Positions 39,152 to 42,524 of a stretch of DNA of 42,524 bases are shown here, piece after piece. The notes under the pieces are model-generated. The model did not search any database, had not been told where the DNA came from, and saw only the letters and a program-made list of their open reading frames with translations. This stretch comes from an uncultured bacterium (lineage in GTDB: Bacteria; Actinomycetota; Coriobacteriia; Coriobacteriales; Coriobacteriaceae), in contig CAJMRD010000004.1 of the NCBI GenBank assembly GCA_905215725.1, positions 1 to 42,524 of the forward strand, given 5' to 3'. Every line of letters starts with the position of its first letter. Within the stretch, counting starts at the first letter, position 1. The translations under genes were made by a program, and so were the position numbers.

Positions 39152-40066
39152 GTGTCCGTTCGTCCCAAGGCATCTGCTCCCAAGACGCCAGTTTCCGCGG
39201 CGCCTGCGCGCAAGGCTGCCGCTGCGGGAGCACCTGCAGCAAAGAGCGGCACCGGTTCGTGGCTGGCGGGCTTTATTACCCGTGCCGCCGCCGGTATCGT
39301 CTACGCCGTTGTCTTTATCCTGTGCCTGGTTTTGGGTATCGTGCCCACGGCCATCTTTGTTTCTGTCATGAGCGGTCTGTGCTGCTATGAGTTTTTCCGT
39401 ATGACAAGGCTCGATGGCAAGATGGCTAACGAGCGCATGGGTATCGCTGCCGCCGTACTCTTTCCGCTGTCGGCGTTGGGCGATTCGATGTTGCTGAATG
39501 CCCTGCTTTTTGCCTTGATGCTCGCTGTGGGCATTTGGTATGTCTGGTCGCCGCGTACCCGCATCTCTGATGTGGCCGTGACGCTCATGGGTCCCATCTA
39601 CACTGGCTTTATGCTGTCGGCTATCGTGCTGCTGCGCGATGCCGTGCCCGGTTTTGCCGGCGCCCTGCTTTCAGTGGGCGTTTGCGCGTCCCTTTGGGTC
39701 TCCGATTCGTTTGCCTACATCGTGGGCAGCCGTATCGGCAAGCACAAGATGGTTCCCAAGATCTCTCCCAAAAAGAGCTGGGAGGGGTTTGCCGGCGGCA
39801 TCTTGGGCTCGGTTTTGATTTGGCTCATCCTGTGGGCGACGCACTTCTACAAGCTCAGCCTGCCCTATGCGCTGCTGTGCGGCGTGGTCGTGTCCATTCT
39901 GGGCGTTATCGGCGACCTTATCGAGTCGCGCATCAAGCGCGGTGTGGGCGTCAAAGATTCCGGCAACCTTATCCCGGGCCACGGCGGAATGCTCGATCGT
40001 AGCGATTCGCTTATCTTCGGCTGCATTACCGCGCAGCTGTTGCTGATGATCGGAGGCGTGCTGTAA
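39152..40066 (+). CDS. cdsA: Phosphatidate cytidylyltransferase
   Basis: Makes CDP-diacylglycerol for phospholipid synthesis. The 304-residue membrane protein has about eight helices and the CdsA signature in GVKDSGNLIPGHGGMLDRSD, with SDSFAYIVGSRIGKHKM and SPKKSWEGFAGG before it. The first 35 residues are a Lys/Ala/Pro-rich cytoplasmic tail not usual for the family. The start is GTG 39152; it overlaps dxr by one base. Confidence 0.95.
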   Translation: MSVRPKASAPKTPVSAAPARKAAAAGAPAAKSGTGSWLAGFITRAAAGIVYAVVFILCLVLGIVPTAIFVSVMSGLCCYEFFRMTRLDGKMANERMGIAAAVLFPLSALGDSMLLNALLFALMLAVGIWYVWSPRTRISDVAVTLMGPIYTGFMLSAIVLLRDAVPGFAGALLSVGVCASLWVSDSFAYIVGSRIGKHKMVPKISPKKSWEGFAGGILGSVLIWLILWATHFYKLSLPYALLCGVVVSILGVIGDLIESRIKRGVGVKDSGNLIPGHGGMLDRSDSLIFGCITAQLLLMIGGVL

Positions 40067-41253
40067 TGTCCTTCCAGACGACGTATGGCCCCGATGGACG
40101 CCTTCGCGTTGCCATCCTGGGTTGTACGGGCTCTATCGGCACCCAGGCGCTCGATGTGTGCCGCCAGCATGCCGATCGCCTGCAGGTGACGGCGCTGTCC
40201 GTTAACTCCAGTACCTCCGAGCTCGTTGCCGCTGCCCGCGAGTTCTCGGTTCCGGCGGTTGCCGTGGCCGATGTCGATCATGGCGATGACGCCGTGCTGC
40301 AGGAGTTGCCCGAGGGAACGAAGCTCGGCGTTGGCGCGCAGGCGGTTTGCGAGCTCGCGCATCGCGACGATGTCGACTGCGTGCTTGTCGCTATTGTGGG
40401 CGCCGCCGGTCTCGAGGCGAGCCATGCGGCCTTGACCTCGAATAAGCGCCTTGCCCTTGCCAACAAGGAGTCCCTCGTCGTCGGTGGCGACTTGCTTATG
40501 CCGTTGGCACAACCGGGCCAGCTTATTCCGGTCGACTCTGAGCATTCCGCCATCTACCAGTGCTATCTGGGGGAGAACCCGCGCGAGGCCCACTGCATTT
40601 GGCTCACCTGCTCGGGCGGTCCGTTCTTTGGCCGCACGCGCGACGAGCTCGATCGCGTGACGCGTGCCGATGCCCTCGCGCATCCCACGTGGGCCATGGG
40701 TGCCAAGATCACCATTGACTCCGCCACCCTCATGAACAAGGGCCTGGAGCGCATTGAGGCCATGCATCTGTTTAACTGCGACCTCGATTTCATTAACGTG
40801 GTCGTGCAGCGTCAGTCCAAGATTCACTCTATGGTCGAGTTCGCCGACGGCTCCGTGATGGCGCATCTCGGTGTATCCGACATGCGTATTCCCATCCAGT
40901 TCGCGTTCTCGTATCCCGAGCGTTGGGATACCCCGGCGCCTCGTATCGATTTCCGCGAGCTGGGGCAGCTCACGTTTGATGCTGCCGACATGGATACCTT
41001 CCGCTGTCTGGCACTGGCCGAGCGTGCCGGCAAGACGGGTGGCACCATGCCGTGCGTGCTCAATGCCGCCAACGAGGTCGCCGTCGATGCCTTCCTGCAC
41101 GATGGCTGCAGCTTTACCGATATCGATCGCATTGTGGAATCCTGCATGGACGCCCACGATATGCAGGTGGTCGATTCGTTTGAGCAGCTTCGCGACATCG
41201 ATGCGTGGGCGCGTGAAAAGGCTGCGCAGGTGCTCGCCGCAACCCGTTCCTAA
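40066..41253 (+). CDS. dxr: 1-deoxy-D-xylulose 5-phosphate reductoisomerase
   Basis: First committed enzyme of the MEP isoprenoid pathway, NADPH- and metal-dependent. The 395-residue protein shows the NADPH motif LGCTGSIGTQALDV, LANKESLVVGGDL, the active-site PVDSEHSAIYQC segment, and NKGLERIEAMHLFN. It supplies precursors for UppS two genes upstream. ATG 40066 overlaps the cdsA stop. Confidence 0.96.
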   Translation: MSFQTTYGPDGRLRVAILGCTGSIGTQALDVCRQHADRLQVTALSVNSSTSELVAAAREFSVPAVAVADVDHGDDAVLQELPEGTKLGVGAQAVCELAHRDDVDCVLVAIVGAAGLEASHAALTSNKRLALANKESLVVGGDLLMPLAQPGQLIPVDSEHSAIYQCYLGENPREAHCIWLTCSGGPFFGRTRDELDRVTRADALAHPTWAMGAKITIDSATLMNKGLERIEAMHLFNCDLDFINVVVQRQSKIHSMVEFADGSVMAHLGVSDMRIPIQFAFSYPERWDTPAPRIDFRELGQLTFDAADMDTFRCLALAERAGKTGGTMPCVLNAANEVAVDAFLHDGCSFTDIDRIVESCMDAHDMQVVDSFEQLRDIDAWAREKAAQVLAATRS

Positions 41254-41278
41254 CCCATAAGGATTGCTTTTTCGTTTT

Positions 41279-42524
41279 ATGGATACTGTTCTGAGCGTTC
41301 TCTCATCGGTCTTTTGGGGCCTGCTGATGCTTTCCGTCCTCGTGTTTTTGCACGAGGGCGGCCACTTTTTGGCGGCGCGTGCCTGCGGCGTCCGTGTGAC
41401 CGAGTTCTTTTTGGGTCTGCCGTGCCGCTTTGACATCCATTACACGTCGCGTCGCATTGGAACCAAGTTTGGCGTGACCCCGCTGCTGCTGGGTGGCTAC
41501 GCTGCCATCTGCGGTATGGATCCGACCGATGTTTCGTGCGCCGATCGCGTGCTCGCGGCTATCTATCGTCATGGTCGCGTGACCGTGGCCGACCTTGCTG
41601 TCGAGCTCGAACTTTCCGAGGAGGATGTGCTCGAGGCATGCGCCCTTTTGCTGGGCTGGGGCTCCATCGCGCCCTGGTATGAGGAAGGGGAGAAGCCCTC
41701 GCCGAGCTACTATCCCGCCAAATATCAGACGTTGCCACGAGACACGGCAGGCTATACCACCTTTGATGGTCGCCGTTTCGATCGCGAACATGCGACTGCC
41801 GAGGGCGATGTGTGGGAGCTACCGTGCGGCGAGGCCGAGTTCCTTGCGCAAGAACGCTCGCACACCTATCTTGGCCAAGGCTTTCTCAAGCGCGCCTTTA
41901 TGCTGCTCGCAGGCATTATCGTCAATATCTTGACGGGTTTTTTGCTCCTTATGAGCATCTATTCCATTGCGGGTGTCACCGTGCCGATGGATACCAACGT
42001 GATCGGTCAGGTTGACGAGGGGTCTATTGCCGCCAAGGCGGGTATCGAGGCCGGTGATGCGATCCTTTCGGTTGACGGTGTCTCATGTTCTACTTGGATG
42101 GATGTCTACGATGCCATCGGCAAGGCCGCCGGTAAGGACGATATCGCCATCGAGTACGAGCGTGACGGCAAGCAGCATTCGACCACGGTTGCGCTCAAAG
42201 AGGACGAGCGCCTAGGTGTGTATGTCTCTACGCAGGTGGTCCGTTTAGACCCCATCACGTCGGCTCGCCTGTCGTTCTCCTACGTCGTGCAGACAGCGGA
42301 GGGCGTGATGCGCCTGCTCCAGCCGCAGCATACGATGGAGATTCTCGATCAGTCTTCTTCGATCGTGGGTATTAGCGTTATGTCCTCACAGGCTGCTGCT
42401 GCCGGCCCCGCAACGTTCCTGTCGTTTGCCGCGCTCATTTCGTTCTCGCTTGGCTTTATGAACCTGCTGCCCATCCCGCCGCTCGACGGAGGCCGCCTGG
42501 TGGGGGAGGGGTTCCAGAAGCTCA
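41279..42524 (+). CDS. rseP: RseP-type site-2 membrane metalloprotease (partial, 3' end outside window), with unusual insertion
   Basis: Intramembrane zinc protease of the M50B/RseP family; about 415 residues lie in the window with no stop. The zinc motif HEGGH is at His25-His29 in the first helix. A second helix is near 200-225, a PDZ domain near 232-310 (GSIAAKAGIEAGDAILSVDG), and the distal metal motif NLLPIPPLDGGRL near 395-407. Between the first helix region (ending LLGGYAAICGMD, about 80) and the second helix there are about 115 extra residues. Residues 86-135 of these look like a winged helix (VLAAIYRHGRVTVADLAVEL, then SEEDVLEACALLLGWG). Usual RseP proteins have a shorter linker here. 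The ATG at 41279 has only AAGGA at about 41258, far away. Last in pyrH-frr-uppS-cdsA-dxr-rseP. Confidence 0.9.
   Translation, partial: MDTVLSVLSSVFWGLLMLSVLVFLHEGGHFLAARACGVRVTEFFLGLPCRFDIHYTSRRIGTKFGVTPLLLGGYAAICGMDPTDVSCADRVLAAIYRHGRVTVADLAVELELSEEDVLEACALLLGWGSIAPWYEEGEKPSPSYYPAKYQTLPRDTAGYTTFDGRRFDREHATAEGDVWELPCGEAEFLAQERSHTYLGQGFLKRAFMLLAGIIVNILTGFLLLMSIYSIAGVTVPMDTNVIGQVDEGSIAAKAGIEAGDAILSVDGVSCSTWMDVYDAIGKAAGKDDIAIEYERDGKQHSTTVALKEDERLGVYVSTQVVRLDPITSARLSFSYVVQTAEGVMRLLQPQHTMEILDQSSSIVGISVMSSQAAAAGPATFLSFAALISFSLGFMNLLPIPPLDGGRLVGEGFQKL

Noticed and set aside
1..42524. tRNA, rRNA, CRISPR array or complete insertion sequence
   Set aside because: Gaps between genes are short. None shows a cloverleaf, rRNA-like sequence, regularly spaced repeats or a transposase ORF.

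Overview
The window holds two kinds of DNA. Bases from about 4,062 to 42,524 are one continuous, GC-rich, almost entirely plus-strand run of bacterial housekeeping genes. Gene content and order (mreC-mreD-PBP2-rodA; a TIGR03960/TIGR03936 radical-SAM pair next to rplU-rpmA-obgE-nadD-yqeK-rsfS; a PPDK regulatory protein beside ppdK; frequent TTG and GTG starts) suggest a Coriobacteriia actinobacterium, most likely a Collinsella-like gut species. That name is inferred from gene content and style, not from a database search. Bases 1 to about 4,061 look foreign to this backbone. Positions 1-3,142 (two-component system, ferredoxin-type aldo/keto reductase, start of a second reductase) have the look of a Clostridia/Ruminococcaceae chromosome. 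Positions about 3,143-4,061 are visibly AT-richer and resemble the end of a Firmicutes integrative element. The element gene runs in frame into the C-terminal half of MreB at a short shared motif (Arg-Ile-Ala-Gly-Asp-Glu), so the left end is either a chimeric assembly or an unusual recombination product. This is the most important caution about the window.

Layout. 1-1,770: response regulator C-terminus, sensor kinase, strong hairpin terminator. 1,771-3,142: MerR-type promoter, aldo/keto reductase, broken second reductase. 3,143-4,061: element end with a possible leader peptide and attenuator, then a helix-turn-helix/DUF6017 gene. 4,062-9,461: the cell-elongation cluster mreB(3' part)-mreC-mreD-PBP2-rodA. 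9,480-13,106: a DUF697-like membrane protein and two radical-SAM-associated genes. 13,103-17,262: rplU-rpmA, then obgE-nadD-yqeK-rsfS (ribosome assembly and NAD synthesis). 17,275-18,528: dinB, the only minus-strand gene. 18,645-21,220: rpsP-khpA-rimM-trmD-lepB. 21,280-24,291: glyQS. 24,326-28,278: the PPDK regulator and ppdK. 28,391-29,711: rplS, rnhB. 29,901-35,110: yraN-comM-dprA-trmFO-xer. 35,160-36,973: rpsB-tsf. 37,092-42,524: pyrH-frr-uppS-cdsA-dxr-rseP, with rseP running off the right edge.

How the genes work together. The window covers cell-wall elongation and lipid-carrier supply (mre/PBP2/RodA, UppS, Dxr, CdsA), ribosome assembly and translation (S16, S2, L19, L21, L27, EF-Ts, RRF, RimM, TrmD, TrmFO, ObgE, RsfS, GlyRS), carbon-flux control (PPDK and its regulator), and DNA processing (DinB, RNase HII, ComM, DprA, Xer recombinase). 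Most genes overlap or nearly abut. Convincing promoters lie before rplU, rplS and rpsB, with a weaker candidate before rpsP, and most blocks are separated by rho-independent terminators.

I found no rRNA, tRNA, CRISPR array or complete insertion sequence, and I did not find a clearly new multi-gene system. The best leads for novelty are a winged-helix-like insertion inside the RseP-type protease, a DUF697 protein with a degenerate G-like domain beside rodA, a Xer recombinase gene with no conventional start codon, and a short recurring intergenic repeat.
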